The position numbers and the translations under genes are program-made. From assembly GCF_000615905.1 (NCBI RefSeq), contig NZ_BAMN01000008.1, positions 1-64,000 on the forward strand: a DNA stretch of 64,000 nt. The letters run 5' to 3'. The notes beneath the pieces were generated by a model. It had not been told where the DNA came from. It saw only the letters and a program-made list of their open reading frames with translations, and made no database searches. This DNA is from Companilactobacillus nodensis DSM 19682 = JCM 14932 = NBRC 107160. GTDB lineage: Bacteria; Bacillota; Bacilli; Lactobacillales; Lactobacillaceae. Below are positions 32,978 to 41,791 of this stretch, one piece after another (position 1 is the stretch's first letter; each line of letters opens with the position of its first letter).

Positions 32978-34219
32978 ATGTTTTCTAACACGAAAAAAGT
33001 AGCCTTACTTTTAGCAACAGGTGTATTGTTAAGTACTAGTTTCGGTGGCACCGTTGCATTGGCTGATACAACCTCAACCGATACAAATAGTGACACGACA
33101 GTATCTACCGCAACTAATAGTCAAAATGACAGTGATAATCAAGTTGTCAAAGATACTAATACAAATAGCACTGCAAACAGTAATACATCTACTTCTACAG
33201 CAAGTTCGACCGCTGCATCAACTAATGGATCTGCTACTGTTCAATCGGTTCAAGATATTGACCTTTCAGCTGTTAAAAGTGCCATGTTGACTGAACTTAA
33301 TAGTTTACGTGCACAAAACGGCTTGAATGCATTGGCTTCAGTTGATGTTTTGAACACATACGCACAGACGAGAACTGATAGCTTCACTTCTTCAGGTGTT
33401 GATGATCACGCTGGTTGGAATTCAGCTAACATGTATCCATATTATTTGGATGCTGAAGAGAATATTGCTCAAATGCCATTTACTATGCTTGGCACTACTG
33501 ATCCAACCGTAATTGCTCAAAAGATTACTGCAGAATTCTATAGTGAGAATTATGATCCACAACCAAATTATGGTCACCGTAAGAATATGCTTAATCCATA
33601 TATCAATTTCGTTGGTATTGGTGTAAGTGTTGGTTCTAATGGTATGGTTTACTTCTCACAAGAAATGGGAAATGATGCTGAAGCACACAGCAGATATGCT
33701 GCCAGTGACTTATACAGTTATTACCTAACTAATGAGAATGACTACGCTAATGTGTCACAATACAACCTAGTTGATTCTAAGCGTAAGAGTGCCGACTACA
33801 AGGCTAGAGATGGTTACGTAGTTGCTGACTTACGTGGTGGTGTGACTACTAAGAGTACTCCAGTTTCTGTATATGATAGATATGGTCAAAAGACAGATTT
33901 AACACTCGCTGAGAATACATCTTGGGCATCAGATATTATTGCAATTATGGACAATACTTTTTATTACCATGTCAGCAATAATGGATTCGTACTTGCCGAT
34001 GATGTAACACCTTGGGCAAGCTTCTTAGCTGGTACCGTAGTAACTACTACTGATAATGCTATGATTTATAGTGATAATGGTACAGCAACAGGTACAAGAG
34101 TTCCTACAGGTACAATGTGGAAGACAGATAGACGTTCAACGAATTCTAACACAGGCGTTAAAATGTATCGTATCGGTACTAACGCATGGTTGTTGAAGAC
34201 CGATTTAACGGGTGCTTAG
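32978..34219 (+). CDS. Secreted CAP-domain protein with C-terminal SLAP-like repeats
   Basis: A 413-residue exported protein. Residues 1-30 form a Sec signal peptide (KKVALLLATGVLLSTS, cleavage near ALADT). A Thr/Ser/Asn-rich linker runs to about residue 90. A CAP/SCP domain follows (LTELNSLRAQNGLNAL, AEENIAQ, YGHRKNMLNPYINFVGIGV), then two repeats resembling the SLAP cell-wall-binding module (STPVSVYDRYGQKT... and DNAMIYSDNGTATGTRVPTG...). The SLAP-like part should hold it on the cell surface without covalent anchoring. Its own promoter and a terminator make it monocistronic. Substrate or binding partner unknown. Confidence 0.85.
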   Translation: MFSNTKKVALLLATGVLLSTSFGGTVALADTTSTDTNSDTTVSTATNSQNDSDNQVVKDTNTNSTANSNTSTSTASSTAASTNGSATVQSVQDIDLSAVKSAMLTELNSLRAQNGLNALASVDVLNTYAQTRTDSFTSSGVDDHAGWNSANMYPYYLDAEENIAQMPFTMLGTTDPTVIAQKITAEFYSENYDPQPNYGHRKNMLNPYINFVGIGVSVGSNGMVYFSQEMGNDAEAHSRYAASDLYSYYLTNENDYANVSQYNLVDSKRKSADYKARDGYVVADLRGGVTTKSTPVSVYDRYGQKTDLTLAENTSWASDIIAIMDNTFYYHVSNNGFVLADDVTPWASFLAGTVVTTTDNAMIYSDNGTATGTRVPTGTMWKTDRRSTNSNTGVKMYRIGTNAWLLKTDLTGA

Positions 34220-34245
34220 GATTTTACTCAACATTTGAATATTAT

Positions 34246-34279
34246 TGAGAGATGTCTAAATAGACATCTCTTTTTTTAT
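34246..34279 (+). terminator. Terminator after the CAP gene
   Basis: AGAGATGTCTA pairs perfectly with TAGACATCTCT around a two-base loop, followed by seven T. Confidence 0.85.
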
Positions 34280-34300
34280 GGGGAAAAAGGGGAAACATAT

Positions 34301-34717
34301 ATGAATAACGATGATGAATTTTTTACCTTCATTAAAACTACGGTTAGGCTCGCTAGAGCAATTCAATCGGAAATGTATGTAGGAGCAAAGAATCAATACA
34401 TAACTAAGCTGGAGGCCGATATATTAATGGTTATATGGGTGTCTGAGGGACATCAGTCAACACCGTCAACAATAATGGACTTTTTAAAAATCACGAAATC
34501 ACAGTTGAGTAGATCACTATCGGCATTATGGGGGAAAGGCTTTATCGAAAAAAACAGAAATTCAAAGAATAAAAAGTTCTTGATCGTTACACTAACAAAC
34601 GATGGGAAGAAATTAGTTGTACGTAATGCTGAGAATATTAAGTCAGCAATGCAAGATGAAATTGAAAAATTGTCTAGCAACGAACGTAAAATTTTAAATG
34701 AAATTATTAGTTTTTGA
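34301..34717 (+). CDS. MarR-family transcriptional regulator
   Basis: A 138-residue winged-helix protein. The recognition region is TPSTIMDFLKITKSQLSRSLSALWGKGFIEKNRN and the wing SKNKKFLIVTLTNDGKK, the standard MarR layout. The ATG at 34301 follows AAGGGG. Its targets are unknown. A 17-base palindrome at 34732-34748, 14 bases after the stop, recurs in the promoter of the phosphoesterase gene 1.6 kb away, and this regulator is one candidate to bind it. Confidence 0.82.
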   Translation: MNNDDEFFTFIKTTVRLARAIQSEMYVGAKNQYITKLEADILMVIWVSEGHQSTPSTIMDFLKITKSQLSRSLSALWGKGFIEKNRNSKNKKFLIVTLTNDGKKLVVRNAENIKSAMQDEIEKLSSNERKILNEIISF

Positions 34718-34730
34718 TTCAGTTATAATA

Positions 34731-34749
34731 TATGTTTTACGAAAACATA
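34731..34749. promoter_or_regulatory. Palindromic operator-like site, copy 1
   Basis: TATGTTTTACGAAAACATA has two 8-base arms around a three-base centre. It follows TATAAT by two bases. The 17-base core recurs exactly, in inverted orientation, at 36305-36321. An operator for a dimeric regulator is the simplest reading. Confidence 0.6.
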
Positions 34750-35026
34750 GCCAAAAGTAACAAAAAAAAACTAATACACCAAAACCGAGCAAAACGCAAA
34801 AAATAATCCAAATAATTCAAAAGAGTTTTTATTCCAGCAAAAGTAGTTATTAAACACGTAACCCAAGTTCACCCGTTGCTAAAGTGGAAAAACAATAAAA
34901 CAGATGATCGAGGATTGTACAACGTATAGATCCCGAAACTACAACACCTCAAAGAATAAGACCAATAAAACTATCAAGTCCACAGATCAAAAACACATGC
35001 TTTAAATTCCAAGAAGTTCCGGCAGC

Positions 35027-35194
35027 ATGCAAGTTAAGATTAGCAATCAGGATTTGAATTTACGTGACCACGTTTATTCAATTGCCACAAGTCACAAGTT
35101 TAAGATGAATAGAATCTTACGCAACATAAGAAAATATATTGCTGGATCTGAAACTTTAAAACTCATTCTTAATAGAACGTTCAATAGTTATTAA
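35027..35194 (+). CDS. Possible small protein of unknown function (55 codons)
   Basis: An ATG-started frame reading MQVKISNQDLNLRDHVYSIA and on to RTFNSY. It is basic, with no membrane segment and no family I recognise. The ribosome-binding site is weak (AAGAAG at 13 bases) and an in-frame stop lies shortly upstream. It may be chance or a remnant. The only supporting context is the terminator-like hairpin about 50 bases downstream. Confidence 0.2.
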   Translation: MQVKISNQDLNLRDHVYSIATSHKFKMNRILRNIRKYIAGSETLKLILNRTFNSY

Positions 35195-35242
35195 TATAAT
35201 TAGCAATTTAGTTTTTTTAGTACAATTATGATAAACAACAAA

Positions 35243-35298
35243 AAGAACCCAAATCTCAAAATTACACAATAATTAAGAGAGGAGAGTTCTTTTTTGAT
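35243..35298 (+). terminator. Terminator-like hairpin
   Basis: AAGAAC pairs with GTTCTT and, inside, TCTC with GAGA, with a six-T run after the right arm. It implies a + strand transcript across the gene-poor interval. Confidence 0.45.
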
Positions 35299-35376
35299 GA
35301 TTAACTAGAATATTAAATCTAAGGTTACATAATATATATTATGCGAAGTGCTATTTTAAGAGTAGCAAAACGCATA

Positions 35377-36231
35377 CTACTCAAAGTTCATCAATTGTTT
35401 ATAGAATTTCATTGCTTGCGACTTATAATCATGCATCTTCATATATTTCTTCAACTCAGGTTGATTGTGCGTGTATGCAATTCCTTCAGTGAATAGCTTC
35501 TTATACAACTCAATGTACGGCAGATTCATATTTTTAGCTAACTCTAATTCATGATCGACATCATATGCGATCTTTTTAAACTCTATATCCGCATAACCAT
35601 ACTCATCAACATCAATAATTGCATACTGAGCACGTCTGTCAGGTCTAAACTTAATTCGTTCAGTATATGGTTGTCCAATTGACCCTGGGTTTATGACTAG
35701 TTGATCCTTGCTGCTGGTACGCATTATCTGGTGATGTGTATGACCGTATACAGCCAAGTCATAGTCTATATCACCGAACAGGTCGTCAAAATGCGCCTGT
35801 GATTGATATGGCAGCAATTCATGTCCAAAATTACGCTCTTTGGTATTGTGAGTCAAAAGAATCTTGCTGCCATTAATATCTACGGATTTATATATTTGGG
35901 CATTCTTCAATCTCTCAAGATATTCAGGTTTGGTCTTGTTTAGAGTATACTTCATTAACATTAGTATATAAGGTGTTACAGGGTCCTTTAGGTCACGTTC
36001 AGTGAGTTTGCTGACGTCCTCAAACAAGAAATTATCCCAGTTACCACGTAGCAATATAGTGGTATTCACTGAATCGAGCATTTCAAATAGTTCATTTGTA
36101 CCAGGACCTGGCATTAGAAGATCTCCAAGGTACCATGATTCTTCAATTTTTTCCTTTTTTAAATCGTCCACGACTGCTCGTAGAGCAGTAATATCTCCGT
36201 GAACGTCTGATAATAGTGCGATTCTAGTCAT
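35377..36231 (-). CDS. Metallophosphoesterase (YfcE/MPP superfamily)
   Basis: A 284-residue calcineurin-like phosphoesterase. The metal-binding motifs appear in order: SDVHGD (residues 8-13), GDLLMPGPG, LRGNWDN, LLTHNT and YGHTHHQ. These bind two metal ions and hydrolyse phosphoesters; the substrate is unknown. The C-terminal 70 residues are an extension beyond the minimal YfcE fold. It has a clear promoter with a palindrome downstream of the start site (36305-36362), so it is probably repressed by a dedicated regulator. Confidence 0.83.
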   Translation of the reverse strand: MTRIALLSDVHGDITALRAVVDDLKKEKIEESWYLGDLLMPGPGTNELFEMLDSVNTTILLRGNWDNFLFEDVSKLTERDLKDPVTPYILMLMKYTLNKTKPEYLERLKNAQIYKSVDINGSKILLTHNTKERNFGHELLPYQSQAHFDDLFGDIDYDLAVYGHTHHQIMRTSSKDQLVINPGSIGQPYTERIKFRPDRRAQYAIIDVDEYGYADIEFKKIAYDVDHELELAKNMNLPYIELYKKLFTEGIAYTHNQPELKKYMKMHDYKSQAMKFYKQLMNFE

Positions 36232-36304
36232 TTTTTCATCTCATTTCACTTAAAAGTATAGAGGTCGTCGAACGTTTGGTCAATTGTGGTTGATTTTGTT
36301 TCTT

Positions 36305-36362
36305 ATGTTTTCGTAAAACATTTAATTTTACAAATTATACAAAAAATCGGCTTTTAAATCAA
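36305..36362 (-). promoter_or_regulatory. Phosphoesterase promoter with palindromic operator, copy 2
   Basis: Reading the minus strand: TTGATT (36357-36362), 17 bases, TATAAT (36334-36339), then ATGTTTTACGAAAACAT (36305-36321), which would overlap the first transcribed bases. The palindrome core is identical to that at 34732-34748. Confidence 0.65.
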
Positions 36363-36392
36363 AAAATAAGAGATTCTTAAATCTCTTATTTC
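36361..36392 (-). terminator. Terminator of recQ
   Basis: AAATAAGAGATT pairs perfectly with AATCTCTTATTT around a four-base loop; on the minus strand it ends in a T run just past the recQ stop. Confidence 0.8.
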
Positions 36393-36394
36393 GA

Positions 36395-38199
36395 TTAATT
36401 TTTAACTTCATCTTGTTCATTTTTATAAGTTTTGATCAATTCAATAAATCGTTCACCATATCGTTCAAGCTTGGCATTACCAACTCCGTTAACTGCTAAG
36501 AACTCATTTGCATTCTCAGGCATTTTCTGTGACATATCACGTAGTGACTTATCAGAGAAGATAACAAATGGTGGCAGATCTTGTGCATGAGCAATATCCA
36601 AACGTAATCTTCTAAGACGTTCGAATAATTTCTCATCATATGTGCCGTCATTAGCAATTTCTTTAACTTGATCAACACGAATCGTAACGGTTTTACGTGC
36701 CACTGTTGCCTGTCCCTTGAGGACTTGGGCACCCTTTTTAGTTAACCTCAGCAATGGATATTGGCCACTGGTAGTTATCAAGTAGCCGTTAGCTGTTAAA
36801 TATTCAATAAACTCATTGATTGACTTCAACGTCCAATCATGCAATATACCAAACGTCGATAATTTACCGAAATTACGCCAATCACTTGCCACATCAGCCT
36901 TCCCAGCTAACACTCTTCCTACTGTCTTCTTACCATACTTCTGTTCCATTCTAACAACACAGCTTAATACCTTCTGTGAATCGTCAGTCACATCAGTTGT
37001 TTCACGATTATCTAGACAGTTAGAACAATGGCCACAATTTTCTTCGGTTATTTCTCCAAAATATCGCAGAATATAACGCATTAGACATACTTCAGTCATT
37101 GCGTATTGATTCATTTCACGTAATTTTTCCGACAAACTCCGTTTGTAGTCATCGTCTGCTTCAGACTGCTCAATGAAGAACCTATGCAATCGTAAATCCG
37201 CTGGTGTATATAGCAAAATAGCTTCTGCTGGCAGTCCATCACGCCCTGCCCTACCCACTTCTTGGTAGTAACTCTCAATTGTCCCCGGAATCGTAAAATG
37301 AATGACATAGCGAACATTGGTCTTATTGATACCCATTCCAAATGCATTCGTTGCAACAATCACATTGACTTCATCAAATAAGAAGTCTTCCTGCTGCTGA
37401 TGACGTTCTTCATCATCTAATCCAGCGTGGTAACGGCCAGCTTTGATGCCGTGTTCATTTAAATATTCATAAATAGCATCAACATCTTTACGACGGCCAG
37501 CATAAATAATTCCCGATTCATTCTTGTGTGACTTCACATAATTCAGAACATAGGGAAGCTTACTGACACCACGTTCGATTTTTAGAGCAATATTATCTCT
37601 AGCAAAACCAGTTTTGACAATATTATCATCTGGAATATCCAGAATCTTCACCAAGTCATCTTGAACACGACTTGTAGCAGTTGCAGTTAATGCCAACCAC
37701 GCTGGTTGACTAGGCAATTGATTCAATGGGTCAATAATATTCAGATAACTAGGCCGAAAGTCATGGCCCCACGATGACAAAACATGCGCTTCATCAATAG
37801 CTACTAAGTCGATTGGTAATTGACACAGCCAACTGTAGAACTCTGGATTCTCAATTCGTTCTGGAGCAGCATACAAAAGTTTAACCGCACCAGACTCAAT
37901 ATATCGCATGCGTTCTTCTTGATCCCGATAATCGAGGTACTGTTAATAAAAGTGGCCGGTATATTCATTTCATTCAAACTATCAACTTGATCCTTCATCA
38001 ATGAGATTAGAGGACTAACGACTAATGTTAATCCTGAAAACATGATTGCTGGAAGTTGATAGCAGACTGACTTACCGCCACCTGTTGGCATAATTCCTAG
38101 TGTTCGATCACCATTTAATACGTGATTAATTATTTTTCGTTGTCCTGGGCGAAAATGATCATACCCGAAGACATCTTTCAAAACTGACTGCGAATCCAA
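36395..38199 (-). pseudogene. recQ: ATP-dependent DNA helicase RecQ, one frameshift
   Basis: RecQ unwinds DNA in recombination and repair. The N-terminal frame starts at TTG 38199 behind GAGGAG and shows GYDHFRPGQ and Walker A MPTGGGKSVCYQLP. It goes out of frame after TFINST near 37942. Adding one C (ACCTCG to ACCCTCG) restores LDYRDQEERMRYIESGAVKL. The rest contains DEAHVLSSWGHDFRP, ATNAFGMGI, QEVGRAGRDG, the zinc-binding cysteines (CLMRYIL... CGHCSNCLD) and a C-terminal HRDC domain (LFERLRRLRLDIAHAQDLPP). Repaired length is about 602 residues, normal for RecQ. Confidence 0.88.
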
Positions 38200-38272
38200 T
38201 TTGAATGCTCCTCAATTAAAAAGTACATTTACTAGCATATCACGATATTGCATACCCGCAAACTAAGAAATA

Positions 38273-38923
38273 TTATTTTGAAATCGAACGAATAACAGCA
38301 GACTCAATTCTCATGAGGTTTTGATCAATTTTCTCATCAGAAGTGCCTGGTAACAGCTTTTGAGTTTGAATGAAATAGAAAATCAATTGACTAGCAATCG
38401 TACGTAATACGAATAACAAATCAATATCATCCCTTAACTGACCAGTCTCTTGCATCCCTTTCCAGATTACATCAACGAACTGACCTTTCTTCTCATTCAC
38501 AAATTCTAGTGCCATTTCCTTAATATCGTCATTTATCAGCAATTCTGAAATAAGAATCATAACTGCACTTTTATTGTTAACCAAGAAGTTAAATCTATCT
38601 CGGATAATGAAATGTATCATCTGTTCCAAGGTCGCGCTATGATCAGAGACATCGTTAATAAACTTACCACCGTATTCGGGCAAGAGATGTTTAATGACTG
38701 GCTCAATGATAGACTTGAGCAAAATATCCTTAGTCTTAAAATACTTAAAAATAGTCGCCTGACTCATCCCTGATTCCGTAGCAATTTCTGCCGTCGATGT
38801 ACCATCATAACCTCGTTCAGCAAACAGTTTGATGGCGGCCTTCAATACATTACGCTTGCCATTTGGCATTTTACTATGTTCGATCCAATCATTAAGATCC
38901 TTAAATACTATATCTTCACTCAT
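38273..38923 (-). CDS. TetR-family transcriptional regulator
   Basis: A 216-residue regulator with the N-terminal TetR helix-turn-helix (AAIKLFAERGYDGTSTAEIA then SQATIFKYFKTKDILL). The C-terminal ligand-binding half has no recognisable effector. It lies 24 bases downstream of the ABC ATPase gene in the same direction, so it is co-transcribed and probably controls that operon through the palindrome at 39716-39729. Confidence 0.85.
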   Translation of the reverse strand: MSEDIVFKDLNDWIEHSKMPNGKRNVLKAAIKLFAERGYDGTSTAEIATESGMSQATIFKYFKTKDILLKSIIEPVIKHLLPEYGGKFINDVSDHSATLEQMIHFIIRDRFNFLVNNKSAVMILISELLINDDIKEMALEFVNEKKGQFVDVIWKGMQETGQLRDDIDLLFVLRTIASQLIFYFIQTQKLLPGTSDEKIDQNLMRIESAVIRSISK

Positions 38924-38947
38924 CCTAATTAACCTTCCTGTATCACA

Positions 38948-39691
38948 TTAATATTGATTATTGGCATTATAAATGGCTTCCGCCTTTAAGAAAACTTCTT
39001 CGATCGAATTAACTTGATAATATTGCTTCAATGAATATGGATCACTATAGGCAATAATACTACCACCAAGTAAAAGGGCGACTTCGTCCACCAGCTCTGC
39101 CTCATCCATGACGTGAGTCGTGACCATGATCGTCTTACCCTGATTACGCAGATTCTTTAGCTCGTTCCATATGCTTCGACGAAGTGCGGGATCAACACCA
39201 ACAGTCGGCTCGTCTAATATCAGTACATCATTATTACCCAACAAGGCAATTGCCAAAGAAAGACGACGCTTCATACCACCAGAATAGCCGCTAACACGCT
39301 TGTCCAGATCAGGTATCAGGTCCACTACTTGCGCCACATGATTGATCTGCATTGCTGCACTACGTTTGTTCAATCCTTTCATATCTGAATAGAATTGGAG
39401 GTTCTCACGTCCACTCAGTGACTCATACAGAGCATCTGACTGTGCCATATAGCCAATCCTACTCAGCAACTCACGATTGGGCATGGTTTTACCGAAAACA
39501 GTCGTACGGCCTGAATCTGCTAATTCCATACCAAGAATAACTTTGATAACTGTCGACTTACCAGCACCAGATGGTCCAATCAATCCGACAATTTGTCCAG
39601 GATATATCTGCATATTGACATGATTGAGCACCGTCTGCTTACCAAAACTCTTTACGACATTATTTAAAGCAATTACACTCATATTATTCAT
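38948..39691 (-). CDS. ABC transporter ATP-binding protein
   Basis: A 247-residue ABC ATPase of the DRA/ABC-2 type. Walker A is GPSGAGKST, the Q-loop lies in GYMAQSDALYESL, the signature is SGGMKRR and Walker B is DVLILDEPTVGVDP. Partner permeases of this type are usually the next gene, but here the next gene is tetR and no membrane partner is nearby, so it is an orphan or serves a permease encoded elsewhere. ATG 39691 follows GAGGAG. Confidence 0.87.
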   Translation of the reverse strand: MNNMSVIALNNVVKSFGKQTVLNHVNMQIYPGQIVGLIGPSGAGKSTVIKVILGMELADSGRTTVFGKTMPNRELLSRIGYMAQSDALYESLSGRENLQFYSDMKGLNKRSAAMQINHVAQVVDLIPDLDKRVSGYSGGMKRRLSLAIALLGNNDVLILDEPTVGVDPALRRSIWNELKNLRNQGKTIMVTTHVMDEAELVDEVALLLGGSIIAYSDPYSLKQYYQVNSIEEVFLKAEAIYNANNQY

Positions 39692-39715
39692 ATATAAGTC
39701 TCCTCAAATTTGGTG

Positions 39716-39729
39716 AGTGAGTATTCACT
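39716..39729. promoter_or_regulatory. Palindromic operator-like site before the ABC-tetR operon
   Basis: AGTGAGTATTCACT, with 5-base arms, 25 bases before the ATPase start. Likely bound by the TetR regulator of the same operon. Confidence 0.5.
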
Positions 39730-39769
39730 AACTTAATAAATAAATTTTACTTCATGTTCATAAGGAAGT

Positions 39770-39800
39770 AAATAAAAAAACTCCAACATTAATTGAAGTT
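39770..39800 (-). terminator. Terminator of the HAD gene
   Basis: On the minus strand AAAACTTCAA pairs (one wobble) with TTGGAGTTTT around a short loop, followed by T. Confidence 0.6.
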
Positions 39801-40577
39801 TTAAATCAACTCTAAATCTTTACAGGCATTCAAAATCCCATCATCATAAACACCAGTTGTCACGTAGTCAGCAACCTTCAAAACATCTGGATTGCCATCA
39901 CCCATAGCTACCGAAAATCCAACCTTATCGAACATCGGTAAATCATTGACCTCATCACCAAAAGCAATTGTTTCCTCTGCTTTGATATCCATGCTCGTCA
40001 GTATTTCTTGAATACCAATAGCTTTACTTGATTGATTCATAGTTACGTCATAGACATTACGAGCAACTTTCAACATTTTAATTCCATCTACCGGAATAGT
40101 CTCTGGTACATCGTCATCATTCATAACGATCAATTGAATAATATTATCAGGGATAATTCCGTCAGGAATTTTCTCTAATTCCATGGAACCATCACCAATA
40201 AAATGTGAGCTTTCATAAATGTATAATTTCTCAACTGTTTCAAAACAAAACTCAATTTGGTTATCCATGAAATAATTTACCACTGCCGTTAGATGTGCTT
40301 CATCAAACGTATCATGTGCAATCGTCTGATGATCAAAGACAACATAGCGACCGTTATTAGCAATAAAACTATCAACATCTAGGTCAGCTAAAATGTCCTT
40401 GATCATTCCGTAGTTTCTTCCAGTGGCTATGACTGGCTCAATCCCAGCTCGACGCAATTGCTTTATTGCAACCTTAGCGGATTCTGGAATTCGACTCAAA
40501 ATGGTATTATCCTCTGATGTCTTATGACCCGCTAACGTGCCGTCAATATCAAAAAAAGCTATTTTATATTGATTCAT
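39801..40577 (-). CDS. Cof-type HAD-family phosphatase
   Basis: A 258-residue haloacid-dehalogenase hydrolase of the Cof/YidA type. The nucleophile aspartate is in FFDIDGTLAG (residues 7-16). Motif II is EPVIATGRN, and motifs III/IV are KAIGI and AFGDEVNDLPMFDKVGFSVAMGDG. Such enzymes dephosphorylate small sugar phosphates or nucleotides; the substrate is not predictable. I chose ATG 40577 over ATG 40589, which touches the upstream AGAGGG. It overlaps the end of ogt by 14 bases. Confidence 0.85.
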   Translation of the reverse strand: MNQYKIAFFDIDGTLAGHKTSEDNTILSRIPESAKVAIKQLRRAGIEPVIATGRNYGMIKDILADLDVDSFIANNGRYVVFDHQTIAHDTFDEAHLTAVVNYFMDNQIEFCFETVEKLYIYESSHFIGDGSMELEKIPDGIIPDNIIQLIVMNDDDVPETIPVDGIKMLKVARNVYDVTMNQSSKAIGIQEILTSMDIKAEETIAFGDEVNDLPMFDKVGFSVAMGDGNPDVLKVADYVTTGVYDDGILNACKDLELI

Positions 40578-41072
40578 ACTTCTGTACATCCCTCTCTAAT
40601 TGCAACAAATCTGACTTCATAGCTAACCCACCGCGATAACCACCTAATGTGCCGTTTTTAGCAAGCACACGATGACATGGAATAACTAACGGCACTGGAT
40701 TCCTGCCGATTGCTGTTCCGACGGCGCGCACCGCCTTAGGTCGATTGATTGCATTGGCTATCTTCGAATAATTGGATACAGCTCCATAAGGTATCTTGCT
40801 ACAGCTTGCCACACAGATTCTTGAAACTTCGTACCCGATATATCTATCTTTAAATCAAATTTGGTCCTTTTACCCTGTAAGTACTCCATGACTTCATTCG
40901 CATATTCCTGAGTACGCATTTTATCTTCAACAAAATCGGCTTTGGGGTAAAAAACTGACATATCAGATAACGTCTCATCCCTCAATCCGACATACGCTAA
41001 TCCCTTATCAGTTACCGCAATAATATATTTATGGTTTCTAAACTCAATTATTTGATAATAAAGTTCTTTCAT
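40564..41072 (-). pseudogene. ogt: Methylated-DNA-cysteine S-methyltransferase, one frameshift
   Basis: Removes methyl groups from O6-methylguanine by transferring them to its own cysteine. The acceptor motif IPCHRV is present in the second half, with the DNA-recognition part KIPYGAVSNYSKIANAI. The frame breaks after SVWQAVA near 40798; adding one A (GCAAGATA to GCAAAGATA) restores AKIPYGA and gives about 169 residues, the normal length. Start ATG 41072 follows AGGTG. It is divergent from the ada-type gene, forming an alkylation-repair pair. Confidence 0.86.
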
Positions 41073-41156
41073 AATTAACACCTACTTTTGTATATCCCTA
41101 GTATATGCTACAATTCACTTAAAAATCTTGCTCTCAAATTATTAGGAAGTCAAAAA

Positions 41157-41702
41157 ATGAAAAAATATCCTCTAACAGAATATCGTTGGCAACAGATAAT
41201 CCATAATGACGTTCACAGTGACTTCTACTATGGTGTAACAACTACGAAGATCTTCTGTAAGCCATCCTGTCATTCACGTGAGCCCTTGAAGAATAACGTG
41301 TTGATTTTCAAGGAAACCAACGAGGCAATTAGCGCTGGCTTTCGTCCCTGTAAAAGGTGTCAGCCGACTGGTTCAGTCACCAACACTGATTGGGTAGCAG
41401 AAATAAAAGCTTATTTGAACAATAACTACCAACAGAAGTTGACTCTCTCAACCATTGCGGCTGAATGTCACGGTAGTCCATTCAATCTACAAAGAACTTT
41501 TAAAGCTGAGAGTGGCTTGACACCCCGACAATACCTAACAGACCTGCGTTTGAATAAATCAAAAAAGTTATTACGAACAACCGATCTATCTATCAAATCA
41601 ATCGCGTTAAGAGTCGGCTTTTCTAGTGATACTTATTTTATAACTGTTTTTAGAAGGCAATTTATGCAAACGCCAGACAGTTTTCGCTTACAAAAGTTAT
41701 GA
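41157..41702 (+). CDS. adaA: AdaA-like methylphosphotriester-DNA methyltransferase/AraC-type activator
   Basis: The N-terminal Ada zinc domain carries the four cysteines FCKPSCHS and FRPCKRCQP; the first accepts methyl groups from DNA phosphotriesters and switches on activation. Residues 80-181 are an AraC-type double helix-turn-helix (LSTIAAECHGSPFNLQRTFK and IKSIALRVGFSSDTYFITVF). At 181 residues it matches AdaA of Bacillus. ATG 41157 follows AGGAAG. The divergent ogt gene is the obvious target for activation. Confidence 0.87.
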   Translation: MKKYPLTEYRWQQIIHNDVHSDFYYGVTTTKIFCKPSCHSREPLKNNVLIFKETNEAISAGFRPCKRCQPTGSVTNTDWVAEIKAYLNNNYQQKLTLSTIAAECHGSPFNLQRTFKAESGLTPRQYLTDLRLNKSKKLLRTTDLSIKSIALRVGFSSDTYFITVFRRQFMQTPDSFRLQKL

Positions 41703-41763
41703 TACTATAATCAATTGTCAAAATATATGGATATATTATTCAAAAAATAATATCATATATTTA

Positions 41764-41777
41764 AGTTAACGTTTTCA
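41764..41777. promoter_or_regulatory. cre-like site before mupG
   Basis: AGTTAACGTTTTCA; the complement TGAAAACGTTAACT matches TGWNANCGNTNWCA at 13 of 14 positions. It lies 14 bases before the mupG start, where bound CcpA would act as a roadblock. Confidence 0.55.
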
Positions 41778-41791
41778 CTAAGGAGGAGCAC

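Larger units (their letters stand above)
34718..35376. other. Gene-poor 659-base interval
   Basis: No recognisable gene. The + strand is strikingly A-rich and T-poor in its first half. It holds, in order: a TATAAT (34724-34729), the palindrome at 34731-34749, a possible 55-codon frame (35027-35194), a terminator-like hairpin (35243-35297), and the 3' end of the phosphoesterase transcript. A transcript from 34.73 to 35.30 kb is possible. I find no homology to name it. Confidence 0.5.
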
